From contig NC_087389.1 in NCBI RefSeq assembly GCF_963675165.1, forward strand, positions 1,584,001 through 1,648,000: 64,000 nt of DNA, in the 5' to 3' direction. The stretch comes from Halichondria panicea (Eukaryota; Porifera; Demospongiae; Suberitida; Halichondriidae). The notes under the pieces are model-generated. The model ran no database searches and was not told the DNA's origin. It saw only the letters and a list, made by a program, of their open reading frames with translations. Within the stretch, counting starts at the first letter, position 1; every line of letters begins with the position of its first letter. Made by a program: the position numbers and the translations under genes. Of this stretch, positions 37,801 to 49,187 are shown piece by piece.

Positions 37801-40800
37801 ATCAGCGACCAGCTTTACTTCGGAGTGTACAGCAATGACCCGTGAGTATATAGTCACATGACTAACCTCATGACTGACCGTGATATTTCATGACATGCAG
37901 ACCGGGGTGGCTGGTGCACAGTCAGGAAATGGATGATGAGGACAACCTATCGCTACTGGGGCAATTTAACTCAGCTGTCAAGGACCTCAGCACTTACAAA
38001 GGGGACTCGTACATCATACAAGGAGACATGTACGTGTTGGTGCTACATAAGTGTTGCTAGCACTATTATTGTAACGGTTATGAGATCGGCTTTACCAGCT
38101 GTTGTATGTTTGTATCTACAGTAGTCTACCCACTGTGGTGAAGGTGCAGCACGATGACTTAACTAACAGCCACAGCGAAGTTGCCATACCAATTGCCCTG
38201 TTTAACCAGCCACTCTCCACTCTCTCATTGGCAATCAGCCATCACTCACTGCAACCAGGTGACTAAGTACACAACTAGGATCAAGTAGGGAGAGAGGGAC
38301 TGGGTTAGATGGTTCAAGTGTATCATAGCTAACTTACGACATGTAATGCTTGTGTTACTGATTCGGTGTATTGTACATGTATATGTACTACAAATATAAT
38401 TAGTAGTGTTATTCCCTCAGGTCTCCACGAGTGCAGTGTGGACAACAGGGGCTGTGGTGGGGGAGCAGTGTGTCTGGTGGAGACAGGGGTGAGGGGGGCC
38501 TGTGTCTGCCCACCTCTAGAGGCCAGTGTAATTGAAACAGACAGCAATGGCATCGACCATATCGCCTGTGTTGGTGAGAGATACATGTAGTTGTCTATTA
38601 ACAAGTCTTCTCTTTATAAGCTTAGCCCTTGATATTAACTAGTGCTATGCAGTAGTTGTACATGTAGTGTAGTATATAGCAGCTGTTGATGATGTACAAT
38701 CGCCAACCCCAGCTGAGGACACTTTTGTGTTGCTGGCCACTGAGGATGGTGTGTACGTCCTACCATACGTGTCGCCTTCCATTGAGAAGAGCTCCAGTAA
38801 GGTACAGCCCTTCCCCCTTCCTCCGGTGGGGTCTATTCAGAGTCTGACCTATGACCCCATCAACAAAAGTGTCCTGTTTACTGACGACACCTCACAGCTG
38901 CACAGGTGAGTATGTTAGAATATTTTTCCTTTCAAAGGTCCATTTTAGATTAGCGTTCAGATTCATTTTCGAAGAAAAAGCATGGGTAGATTAGTATAGT
39001 ATAATTTATACTCGCACAATCATTTGTTTTATACAATGTCATAATTAAAAGTGTGTCTCTCTCCTTGTGCAGTGTGTCACTGGACAGTTCTTCTGACTAC
39101 TCGTACCCGTTGGTCAATGACTCCGCCCCCTATTCCCTGGCGTACGACTGGAGAGGTGGCCACGTCTTCACTACAACAAGCCCTGGTTTCCAAATAGAGC
39201 TCACCACCATCAACGGGGAAGGGGTGGGCTCAGTACTGGACTTCCAGAGGACGGACAAACGCTATGTCCTTAACATACTGGGAGAGCTACTCTTTGACAC
39301 TGACAGACAGTGAGTTACAATCTGTGCATATATTACCAGGAGGACATGAGATGGAGCTGGAGCGTCTTACTACGCGGATTTAATATCGTCCTGCTGTGTA
39401 CAAACATTGCCAAATATATGTCAAACTGCTAAGTGCTGCTAACATTAATCATTGGTACTTAATGAACAAACGCGGTCAGCCATACACGTATACAGAGGAT
39501 TTAGCACATATTCAGTACAAACAAGGAAATGTGGTTAGATGATATTGAGTCCGCAATACTAAGATGGCTCCATCTCCTCATGTGCTCCTGATATTACCAA
39601 GAGTACTCCATACATAGTACATTTTTTCTTACTATTTATGGGCTCCTGATATTTCTGAATGTCACTGACATCACTTCCCCTCAGGCGATTGTATTGGACG
39701 TATGTGGCTCACGACGGTGAACTGGGTGTAGATGTGGGGGTGGAGCTTCGTTACATGGACCTGTCTGACAACACCAGGACTGAGCGCTCTGTTGACCTCG
39801 GAGGACGAAGGATCAGGAACATCACTCTCGAGCCAGAGAGTGGCTCCATCTATTGGGTCAGCATTGTCAACACTGACTATGTCATCATTGAGAGATTTTT
39901 CCCTAATAATGGGACTGTCGTATCCATCCAATCGGCGACAGCTAGTGTGATGGGATTAGCTGTTACCATGGTGAACAGTCAGCCGCTCCTATTCTGGTAC
40001 GACAGTGCAGAGGAAGTCATCTTCCTGCACGATGGTAGGCAAGAGGTATCCTATAGAGGGTGGAGTTCTGGGGGTGCCAGGATAGTGGGCATGCTTGCAC
40101 ATACAACTATGCCGGGTGAGTGGAGTTACTGAGTGACTAATCGCAATAATTATGTACATACATGTAAAGTTATGTATGTCATGTTTCAAGCAATCCCCAC
40201 CTCTCCCCCAGTTCCGGTTAATCTTCCCTGCTTGGCTGCAGAGAGGCCGTGCAGTCACTACTGTTTGTCTAACTCCCACAGCTCAGCTCTTCAGTGTTCC
40301 TGTCCCTCCAATACCCAGCTGGAGAACGGCGTCACATGCTCTGGTAGGCCACCCCCTCACTTTCATTGTGTGTGTGTGTATGTGTACGGGATAGCTATCA
40401 TTAATTGTATACTCCCCCTCCTAGATGTCTCATGTGGTAATTCGCTGTGGTCGTGTGGAGGGGACTCCCCAGAATGCTACCCACGGACCTACTTGTGTGA
40501 TTACATTCCTCACTGTCGGAACAGGGCCGATGAAACATGTAAGCCATGACAACTTCTGTGTCTCTGATTGACTTGGTATATTTTGTATATGTGTACGTAT
40601 ACAATCAAGACCCAGTTTCTTTGTAATTATGACTTTTTATAATGTACATAGAGTTACTGTAATTATTGCCTGCATGTGTGCAGTGTATGATGTATTTTAG
40701 CCATAATATTATTTACTGCCCTTTGCCTTGCAGGTAACTGTAATCGGAGTGACTTTGGTTGCTATCTCTCTGACACTGGTGACGAGTGTGTGGCCATGGA

Positions 40801-41312
40801 GTTCAAATGTGATGGTATCAGCCACTGTTCCCATGGCGAGGACGAGATGGATTGCTGTGAAACCAATCAGTTTGGCTGCTACGTAGAGGACGACACCTAC
40901 AAACCTCTGGGGGGTGGGTCGGTGATCCGCTACCACTGTCTCCATAACTCCTCTCGTTGTGATGGCATGGTGGACTGTCTGAACCAAACCATCAATGAAC
41001 CTCTAGATTGTGAGTGGCGCTCTGCACAGAATGTGTACCCCTGACCTGCTACATGCATGTATTTAAATAGAATGCATGCTCTGGCCAATATAGGATTTAT
41101 AGAACAATGTAGTTCGTATTAATTGACGTTCTACAATGTGTCTTGTGTACCTATACCATATCCCCCCTCCAGGTCCTACCACTATGACCCCTGAACCTAT
41201 GACCACGCCTCCTTCAATTACCACCTTTCTGATCATCATCACCGGTGTTGTTGTTTCGTTCTTTATAGCTGTTCTTCTTCTGTTGCTACTTGTTTACAAG
41301 AAAAGGTTATGA
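28801..41312 (+). CDS. LRP5/6: LRP5/6-type Wnt co-receptor ectodomain, membrane-anchored, no cytoplasmic tail (copy 1)
   Basis: Twenty-four exons, 1511 aa: 28801-28855, 32110-32321, 32443-32621, 32688-32892, 32951-33170, 34108-34251, 34350-34531, 34798-35060, 36306-36538, 36617-36811, 36872-36973, 37077-37252, 37313-37551, 37653-37841, 37901-38029, 38122-38258, 38421-38573, 38713-38905, 39073-39309, 39685-40115, 40212-40343, 40425-40538, 40734-41009, 41173-41312. Order: signal peptide (1-18); YWTD propeller 1 (19-290), EGF (291-338); propeller 2 (339-629), EGF (630-663); propeller 3 (664-953), EGF (954-1004); propeller 4 (1005-1291), EGF (1292-1335); three LDLa modules (1336-1465); one TM helix. 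This is exactly the LRP5/6 plan. The protein stops after KKRL, four residues past the helix, so no PPPSP signalling motif. All other exons are open. An in-frame ATG at 28783 is an alternative start, absent in copy 2. Confidence 0.9.
30471..30715. mobile_element. MITE, 'CCGTATAGC' family, degenerate
   Basis: TACCGTACAGTGGGAAATGT at the left and the imperfect complement ending in CTATACAGTA at the right. The interior holds TTCGTGGG and CCCACGAA blocks like the family copy at 33332. Confidence 0.65.
31261..31443. mobile_element. MITE with CAGGGTGTCATACAG ends and 5-bp target duplication
   Basis: The ends CAGGGTGTCATACAGG and CCTGTATGACACCCTG are perfect complements. CTCTA flanks both sides. The interior is C- and T-rich with no coding capacity. 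Confidence 0.85.
33332..33876. mobile_element. 'CCGTATAGC' family MITE split by another element
   Basis: Left end TACCGTATAGCGGGTATATT and right end AATACCCGCTATATGGTA pair as terminal repeats once the inserted element 33482-33857 is removed. It lies in intron 5 of LRP5/6 copy 1 and is missing from copy 2. Confidence 0.8.
33482..33857. mobile_element. Nested element with CAGGGCCGTAGA ends
   Basis: CAGGGCCGTAGATAGC at the left, GCTGTCTACGGCCCTG at the right; TAATA is duplicated at both borders (33477-33481 and 33858-33862). It is 376 bp and non-coding, and it interrupts the surrounding MITE. Confidence 0.85.
35061..36305. other. Expanded intron 8 of LRP5/6 copy 1
   Basis: It is 1245 bp; the cognate intron of copy 2 is 175 bp. 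The extra DNA is bounded by two copies of AAAGGGTTG(T/C)TCTGTTTGG and following bases (about 35113 and 36243). It contains an inverted-repeat element (35711-35848) and a GTGGCGGATCTAGGATTC block near 36070. Confidence 0.75.
35711..35848. mobile_element. Palindromic MITE-like element
   Basis: ATGCCACACCT at the left and AGGTGTGGTAT at the right; internal arms ATATATCCTCTGCTACC and GGTAGCAGAGGATATAT also pair, so the whole 138 bp can fold as one hairpin. Confidence 0.8.
39337..39590. mobile_element. MITE in intron 19 of LRP5/6 copy 1
   Basis: CAGGAGGACATGAGATGGAGC at the left faces GCTCCATCTCCTCATGTGCTCCTG at the right, with ATATTAC on both sides. Copy 2 has a single ATATTAC at the same point, an empty site. 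Confidence 0.85.
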
Positions 41313-44300
41313 TAATTATGTGTCGTATTACCTTATTAACCCGAGGCCAGGCCGGTTATAGTAGTCCATTGGTTTGTCTGTCTGTCTGTCTGTCAGTTTG
41401 TCTATCTGTTTGTGTATTCTGAGTCTGCTCACCTGGATGCTATAATGGATAGCCTCAACACAGTTATGCCTTGGTGTGCATGTGCACGTGTCTGTCTGTT
41501 TAGACTGCTATGCAGCTGCTCAAGGATCAATGAAGTGCAAGTAAGAGTTTCTATAGACTTCTACTTGGGTTTTAATTCGTGGATTTGCAACTTCGTTCGA
41601 GATATGCCTAGTATTGCTTACTTGAAATGCCATTGCAGCCTCTTTTCAGAAAAGTGCGTAGCAAAACTTGTCCATGGAGTGTTGCTATACTTAGTAGTTA
41701 GCTCTGCACTTGGACGTTAGCTGCAAGAAAGCTGTAAGGTTCTACTGATGCAGCAGCCATTATTTATATGCCTCGGTGCGCATGTGCAAACGAGGTATAC
41801 TGTACATTTAACTAGTTTCACAGATATACTTTCTAAGACACACAAAACCATGTGGATACAGCACGTATAGAGCTATAATATAGCTTCACGTGCTGTAAAA
41901 CATGACCAACACTACAGCACAACCATGAGTTGGTTACGATGCAGGCTCTCTTTCTCCCTACTACGTTCCTCAATTATGTGCATTAGGTGTGCAAGTAGGT
42001 GTGCAAGATTGTCTCAAGGCTACCCCAATAAATTGGACATGGTGCCAATGGACTCTAAGAATCGAACCTGCTCATTATCACCTAACAATCAAAACTCTGA
42101 ACTATAAATTCTGAATTTTTGCTTACAATAACATGTTCACACTTCTACCTTTGCTCATAAAGAGACTGTACATGGAATAAATAAAATTGTGGGTGGCACG
42201 GTAGGCATAAATCATCTACAGATCTTGCGGCAGTTGCCACATAAATCCTGCTGTCATAGCATCACTAAGGAAACCCTCTGAACTGAGAAGCAGGATATGG
42301 TCCCATGAGTGAGGTAAGTAGTATACCCCTATTCATGGGACCAAAAAAGGGGGCTGGGTGTGTGGGATTTTCAAGAACTGAGAGGCCACTTTACAATTTT
42401 GTTAACAGCTTGATAATGGGGCCTGGCAACCTCTAGTTCCCTTAGATACCTACTCTCCCTGACCGTTACCAGGACCCTTAGGTCCCCGTTTCTTAGCTAT
42501 ACCCTGTCGTTGATAACAACTTTACAATATATGATACTATAGAGCTACTGCATTCGAGCAACACCTCCCTTTTTATCTTTTCCGGACCATGCCCCCCCCC
42601 CCGAAGCCATTCCTCAGTTATAATAAAACTGTGTGGTTTGTAGGGTTTTCAGGAAGTTTGAACGACTTTGTGGTGGGGCATAATTTTGAAGTTATGGGAG
42701 ACGGTTGTAAATCCTTCTGTATAATGTTTTAATTCTGGCTGGCCTAGGTGGATTCCCACTTGATCTAATTGCTTTTCTCTACTTTTAGCCTTGTTTTTGT
42801 CTGTAAATACATATTTCAGGGGTCAAATTCATTTCGCTCGGAAGCAGAGATGTAAGTCTCTAAGAGAAGTTTGGAGAACTCCAATTAGTGACCTTAAGTA
42901 GCTAAGGTCAAGTGGTTCCAACCTCCTGGATTCTGCCTGCAACAAACAAAAAATGTTCAATCATGAATTTTATGTGCAGTGTAGCAATATAGCTAGTAGC
43001 TGGGCCAGCAGCGTAGAGAGTAAACACACTAGTGGTGTGTAGTTAGTGAAAACACTTTTATATATGTTGTGGAAGGCTATAGCGTTACTTTCCCTATCTA
43101 CTGTGTGTGTGGACTGACCATCTTAGAGAGAGTGCATGATGTTTCACTGACGTCTGAGAATTTGGGTGCTTTTTGGCCAGGAAATTCATAGATTGCAAGC
43201 GTGTAAAACATCATTACTAGGCTAAGCATGGTTTGTCTTAGCTTCGTTGTCTCTAAAATAATGCTATAGGTCACCTACTAAGGCGACCTAGAGTTAATAC
43301 CTACCACAACTCAGTGAAACGTCACTCAACGAGGCTAGGTTTGTATTTGACACCACAAAAACAAAGCACTCATGATCTAGTAAGCTGTCCATCTCGGGGC
43401 AAAAAATTAATGTCTAACAACATTAACAGGTAACATTACAAGGAAACTGTTCTGATACTGCAGCTTTGATTTCTCCGCTGTTATATAGGGAGCTTTTGTT
43501 AATTTGATGGGGCATGGGGATAGAATTCTGTCTCACACTCCATTGGCAGAGTGTCAAGTGGAGCTCCATCTAGTGTTGGCTGTATTATAGTACGAGAATG
43601 TTTCTTCGCAGGTCAGGTTTTATGCGAACATCATTACACACTTCCGTGAGCAGGGTGGAAGTAAAATCTCTTATCTCGTACTTATCTCGTTGTGTATAAG
43701 CTTTGCCACAGACATTTTTGTTGGAGATTCCATCCATATAGCGCAGTGCTAGGACATCTTGGAAGGCTCACAGCTAGCATATAATTAATTATACTGTTGA
43801 CTTGTCTATTTTGTACGTAATAATATATGTTATTTATTACTCATGCACGAGGACTATACATCTAATACAGCTCGAGCTCTCGAGAGAAAAATCTCGGTCC
43901 CAGGTCGATTTTCTGCATTTATTTAGGTTGTATTTTTCCCCTTGCGGTTGGTTTATTAGAAACAAATCGCCTGCATGGGAACAAACCATTAGCAAAAGGA
44001 GGTACGACAGGCGCAATGCAGCACTCTGATATAACGTTGTAGGTGGGCAGACAATTAGTTTTCAATCAGATACTATTTGCTAGAGTTGCACCCGCTGTCG
44101 TACCTCACCTCTGATATTTAGCTATACAGTACGTGGGCATAATAATGGCGTACTAATCGACTTATAGCGGTTACATGCATAAAGAGATTTCGTTCTTTCA
44201 TTTAATGCTAATTATGCTTTCTTGTACAGTGTTAAAAAGAATTCAAGTCCATGGGTGGGGTGCATGGTGCTTAGGTGAAAATCGCCTTTTTAAGACACGG

Positions 44301-44787
44301 TGGGTGCATGTGCTTCAGGTAAAATTGCCTACACATCCTGGTATGATATCGATATCAGCTGCATGTTCTGGTATATAATTATAAACAAACATTGTGCATA
44401 AACGATATCAAGCCTTTGATGTGGTCTGCCAGTACGCTATAAAATCTAGTGTTTTCTTGCAGAGTTGATTTCCTAGTCTTCAGGTTATCTCCCAACCCCC
44501 ACAACTCTGTATACAGCACTCATATAATCCCCTCACTACTCCCAACCTCCCCTGACCCCCAGAGGCCACGTGATGCTCATGGACTTTGAACTGTACCTAT
44601 AGAGACTCGTCTAGTACATGATTGATGGCTGTTGGTTTTGTTAATTTATTATTGTGTTTAATCATAATCTTATCTTGATTGGTTGTGTGCAACAACATAT
44701 TATTGATGGGTTACAAACTCGTAATTAAAAGTGTGCATCAAAAATTGAAAACCTATATACGTATTGAACTCTGAGGAGGCTCTATCA
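41313..44787. other. Convergent intergenic region, LRP5/6 copy 1 / RIC8
   Basis: About 3.5 kb with no exon I can support. A dispersed repeat related to 60822-61413 covers roughly 41370-41810 (blocks GCTGCTCAAGGATCAATGAA and GCCTCGGTGCGCATG). No remnant of the cytoplasmic-tail coding region of copy 2 is recognisable here. Confidence 0.55.
43998..44109. mobile_element. Short inverted-repeat element
   Basis: GGAGGTACGACAG faces CTGTCGTACCTC about 100 bp away. Probably a small MITE; no clear target duplication. Confidence 0.5.
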
Positions 44788-47700
44788 TCAATCTTCTTCT
44801 GACTTATCCTGGTCTAAAACTGGCTTCCCATCTTTACCCACTGGCATCACCTTGATCACACCGTGTCTGCACGAGTACACAACACGTCGTACACATAATA
44901 AACATAAAATTATGGCCATTAGTCAGTTGTGTGTGTAGTGCCTACTAAAACGTTTTAGTAACCGTAGTGTTGTACAGTAGACTCTCGTTAATCCGGTCAC
45001 CCTTGGGACAGTGCAGCTTGGCCGGAATAGCGAGCTGGCTGTATTCCAGGAAATATAGCCGTGGCTTAAAACGACCTTATCTCGAATCTAATGACTAATT
45101 TTGCAGTTCTTGTCTCGAGGATAATGAATCATTCTGCTCTTATCTGCCAAACCACACCTACGTCATATCCGGCCGTAATAAACGTATAAAATTACCTTGA
45201 CAACCTAGTTTGGGGCAGCCAGCACTGGCCAGTATACGGAATAGCGAGTGGCCGTACTTTAGGGTGAGTTTTGTGCAGTAATTATTTAGCTAGCAATCCG
45301 TGCCAAACCAAAATAATGGCCGGTATATCGAGGTGGCCGTACTTCAGAGAACCGGAATAGCGAGAGTCTACTGTATTGGAGTAACAGTACCTGTTCAGTT
45401 TGTCGAACAGCTCTGCCAGTTTCTCTGCCTCAATCTCCTTCTCCTCTTCAGTCATGTGATCCAAGGGGGAGGGGCTATCCTCAATGTCACCTGGCCCCGC
45501 AGTTACTGGGTCCAGTCTACACACCAATGTCAGGCAACATGAAGACATGCACCAAAAGCAGCCACTCACTTGTCACGTGATCTCTGATACTCCTCTGTGT
45601 CAGAGCTTTCACTGTCTGACGAGTACTGCTCCTCCCCTTCACAACGCCCTCCCCCTAACAATCCACGAGACATGAGTAGACCAGCAGCATTCCCGAAACC
45701 AGTGTGTTTCACCAGACGAGATACTGTGTGTGTGCATATGTGTGTGTGTGTGCGTGTGACAAGCCGCACACATTTGAATTTCTGTGACGTATATATGTGT
45801 TATCAATAATGGCGGCCATGAAATAGCATACTCACCGTTCTCTTTACACAGCACAAAGAGCAGGTCAGCTGTTACTTCCTCTGCGCCCATTGACCCCGCC
45901 GTCATCAGACATACTATCCTGCAGGCAGGGATAAAATACCACTAGCATTACAGGGACTACACGACTAACATGCTCTTGAGGGAGTTCCCCTCATCTGGTC
46001 GCTGTGTGATCTCCTTCAATGTGGGCAGAATCTGCACAGAGGACAAGAGCAGCTAACACCAACCCACACACAGTCACACACACATCACTCACAATGGACC
46101 TGAGGTAGCGTCGTATGCTGCGGTGACCCTTAGCCAACACCCTGAGGGCAGTCAGTGCTGGGGAGAGACGGGAACGCTCTGAGTCACAACCCTGCAAGAG
46201 AGTGGTACAAATGTCTGTGATTTTAAGACTTGGCTCACCAGTTGCCAGTGAAGGTAGTTGATGAGTGACAACACTGCACACATGTTCCAGTCATCACACA
46301 CACAGTCAAGGTTGCTAGCGTACAGGCCATCACAGTCGTAAAGGTCAGGGTACAGAGGTCGTAATGTGGGCATCACTTGAACATCCCCGGGGAACAAGAA
46401 CGACACAGCACACTGCTCTGGAGTGTTGACCAGAAGCTCAGCACAGTGACTGTGGGACAACAAAGATAATTGTATAGAAACATTGCTATTGATCAAAGTG
46501 TATAGGAGATTATTTACTTAATTACATGGCATGAAACTAGGAGAATTCCAGTCATGGCTCAAACAAAACACACACACACACGAAGTATACCTGATGGTGT
46601 CTGTGGTAGTCTTGTCTCTGTGTGGGGGGAGAGAGATAAGGAGGATCCGTACCAACTGAGAGAGGCGTCGCCACAGGCACAGCTCATCCTGCACACACAC
46701 ACACCCTCACAACTCACACACACACTTGCACCATCCCCTTACCTCATCATACTCGTCCTTCCAGTTGAGAGTTTGGTTGAACAGGATCTTGAGGGCCTCA
46801 CACAACACACTGCACTGACGCACTGAGATGGGCGTGGTCAAACAAGCAACACCCTCTCTTGTTAGGTTACATGGTGACACCTTCGGTTTCGGCTCATCCT
46901 CACAGATGGGTGTGGCTTGAACAGAAACCATACCCTCTTTCGGTGACGGTCCGAACAAAGTAGCATCAACAAGATTGACTAGAATAGGAATTCCATTACA
47001 GCAGTCTCTGAACGCTACCCTGCAATTAAGATGTAGAGTAAGTAACCGATCTTCGCAAGATACCTATAATCGGCGGCTATTGCACGAAGCACAAGATGAT
47101 TTTGCACAAAACTAACTACATGGACCTACAGATTGGTAAGAAAGTAACAGCTCCCAAAAATTTGGAAAGAATAACTTGCTTGCGGACGGAGTGGTGGTCA
47201 TGAGAAGTGAGCTGCCGAATTGTTCAATTGTCGTCAGTGAGACATTTATCTCCGTCTTTGCACGCTTACTAAGCACTGAAACTACCAGCACTAAACAATA
47301 CTTCTTGGCACAATTCTAACTAGTGAGCACTACTTGCAGGCAGTGTTAGCTGCAGATCGAGCCCCACCCAGTAGAGCTGACAAAAATTTTGCAAAAAAAA
47401 TAATGCTGATTCAGCAATAATTGTGCACATAATCTTCAGTGCGGCCTGTAATCGAGGCTAATCCCAGTTTAATTATTGCTGACTGTGCACAATTGTTGCT
47501 GAATCAGCATTATTTTTTTGCAAAATGTTCGTCAGCTCACTGGGTGGGGCTCGATCTGCAGCTTTGCCAGCAAGTAGTGCTTACTAGTTAGAGTTGTGTC
47601 AAGAAGTATTGTTTAGTGCTGGTAGTTTCAGTGCTTAGTAAGCGTGCAAAGACGGAGATAGATGTCTCACTGACGACAATTTGGCAGCTCACTTCTCATG

Positions 47701-48129
47701 ACTACCACTCTGTCCGCAAGCGAGTTATTCTTTCCAAATTTTTGGGAGCTGTTACTTTCTTACCCATATGTAGGTCCATGTAGTTAGTTTGTGTAAAATC
47801 GTCTTGTGCTTCGAGCAATAGCCGCCGATTATAGGTATCTGGCGAAGATCGGTTACTTACTCTACATGTAGGAATATTATTGAACTACACGAGTTGTACA
47901 TACCTCTCAGCTGGCCCACAAGCCGTGATGAGGAACAAGAGTCTGAGGTCAAAGAAGAGGAGGTCATGTGGTGGCTGCAAGGTGGCTGCCAGGGAGAGTC
48001 TGGATGAGAGGCCAGTCAGACAGCCAATGTCCGCCGTGAGGGGGGCCAGGTAGCGATGATTGAGTACAATGTTACACAGTACTTTGGTCGCCTCAACTAT
48101 CACTACAGGGGGGGGGGGGGACAGAGCTA

Positions 48130-48168
<39 letters not shown>

Positions 48169-48858
48169 CACACACAAGTGAGCATCCTCTCCATGCAGTC
48201 ACCCACCTTCCAGTCTGTCTGCAGGTATGTCCTCCTCTGAGCCATGAGTACTCAGCCCAGCGAGCTGTGCTATCACAAGCAACCCATCCCGACTGATGAG
48301 CCCCTCCACACCTTGATGCTCCCGGGCAAATACCCTGAGGGCATTCAGTGCTAATGAGAGTATCCTTGGTGACCATATCCCCTCCTCTTGTAGCAGGCGC
48401 AGTACAGCACTGCAGAAGGACTGTGAGAGGACATACAGAGAGTGTTGTAAGATCAATGCATGTACGCACGTATTCAATACCTTTCTGATGTCTGTACTCT
48501 CTCCAAGCTGGAAGTTGGTCTTGTTCTAGAAGAAAAAAAGCAGTACGCTCGTTAATAAATACTGCATACGTTCGCACAACCGTCTAAGACCCTCAGCATT
48601 ACAGTCTTCCCCAGTAAAAATACAAGCTTGGTGCTTGTACGTCTAATTTAGCCAGTTCACCGTCAAATGTCAGTATTACGCCAGTCAAGATCCTCGAGTA
48701 GATAGTACTAATTGTTATGTATATGCCATGATATGGGGACTAGCCCTTTAGTTTAGTATGAGATATGATGGTCTGCTTACCTCCTCCGTGAACTGCTGTA
48801 GAGCTGTCAGCACTGCCGCACCGTCTCCAGCCTGGATGATCTTAGTGACCGTCTCCAT
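44788..48858 (-). CDS. RIC8: RIC8 (synembryn), G-alpha chaperone and exchange factor
   Basis: Thirteen exons on the minus strand (48858-48781, 48525-48481, 48420-48207, 48102-47904, 47019-46743, 46688-46591, 46449-46239, 46191-46093, 46031-45970, 45918-45836, 45723-45570, 45516-45391, 44866-44788) give 574 aa; vertebrate RIC8A has about 530. RIC8 folds nascent G-alpha subunits and acts as a receptor-independent exchange factor. Matching stretches: [12 protein letters not shown] near 169-180, LRSIVxPxL-like armadillo repeats, [27 protein letters not shown], the acidic S/D/E block before the YQRSRDK region, LDPVTG-like LDPVTAG, and [22 protein letters not shown]. Intron 4 is nearly filled by a large foldback repeat. 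The start codon lies 330 bp from that of LRP5/6 copy 2, on the other strand. Confidence 0.93.
44975..45373. mobile_element. pogo/Tigger-type MITE in the last RIC8 intron
   Basis: CAGTAGACTCTCGTTAATCCGG at the left and CCGGAATAGCGAGAGTCTACTG at the right, flanked by TA on each side. Such CAGT-starting ends with TA duplication are typical of pogo-like Tc1/mariner elements. No transposase frame is present. Confidence 0.85.
47031..47867. repeat. Large foldback (inverted repeat) element in RIC8 intron 4
   Basis: Two arms of about 400 bp (47031-47431 and 47484-47867) are complementary almost throughout; outer ends are ATGTAGAGTAAGTAACCGAT and its complement, inner ends near TGCTGATTCAGCAATAATTG. 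The spacer is about 50 bp. The repeat starts 10 bases from the intron 3' end and stops about 36 bases from the donor. No coding capacity. It is a foldback transposon or inverted duplication. Confidence 0.9.
48110..48170. repeat. Poly-G and (CA)n tract in RIC8 intron 3
   Basis: About ten G (48110-48120) and then a CA run. It lies near the acceptor of RIC8 exon 4. Confidence 0.75.
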
Positions 48859-49187
48859 CGTCTACACGTACATTTATAGTGTGATTAGCTAATTAGATGT
48901 GGGCCACGCCCATCCTGTGTATCTCCGATGCCACAAATTAAAAATAGACACACGCTTTCGACCCCGTAGATCGCGATCGTCGATCAACCAAACAAGATAG
49001 CTAGACTACAAATCAAAGAGTTTCTTCTATCAAGCCAAGTACACTGACTATTAGAAGGAGGTCTCTACTTCTCTATTCTCCCTGAGTGCGATTAATCACA
49101 CCAGTTGGTCAAAGGGCCGACCGTGTGAAGATTGGTTGATTGACCAATTCATAAATTAATACCACTAACAAAGCTATACTATATACA
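48859..49187. promoter_or_regulatory. Likely bidirectional promoter, RIC8 / LRP5/6 copy 2
   Basis: 329 bp between divergent start codons. From about 48996 it matches the DNA upstream of LRP5/6 copy 1 (ATCAAGCCAAGTACACTGAC and following bases), so the LRP-proximal part was duplicated with the gene. Confidence 0.6.

Noticed and set aside
28801-41312. LRP5/6 copy 1 as a pseudogene
   Set aside because: All 24 exons are open with correct phases and good splice sites; only the tail is missing.
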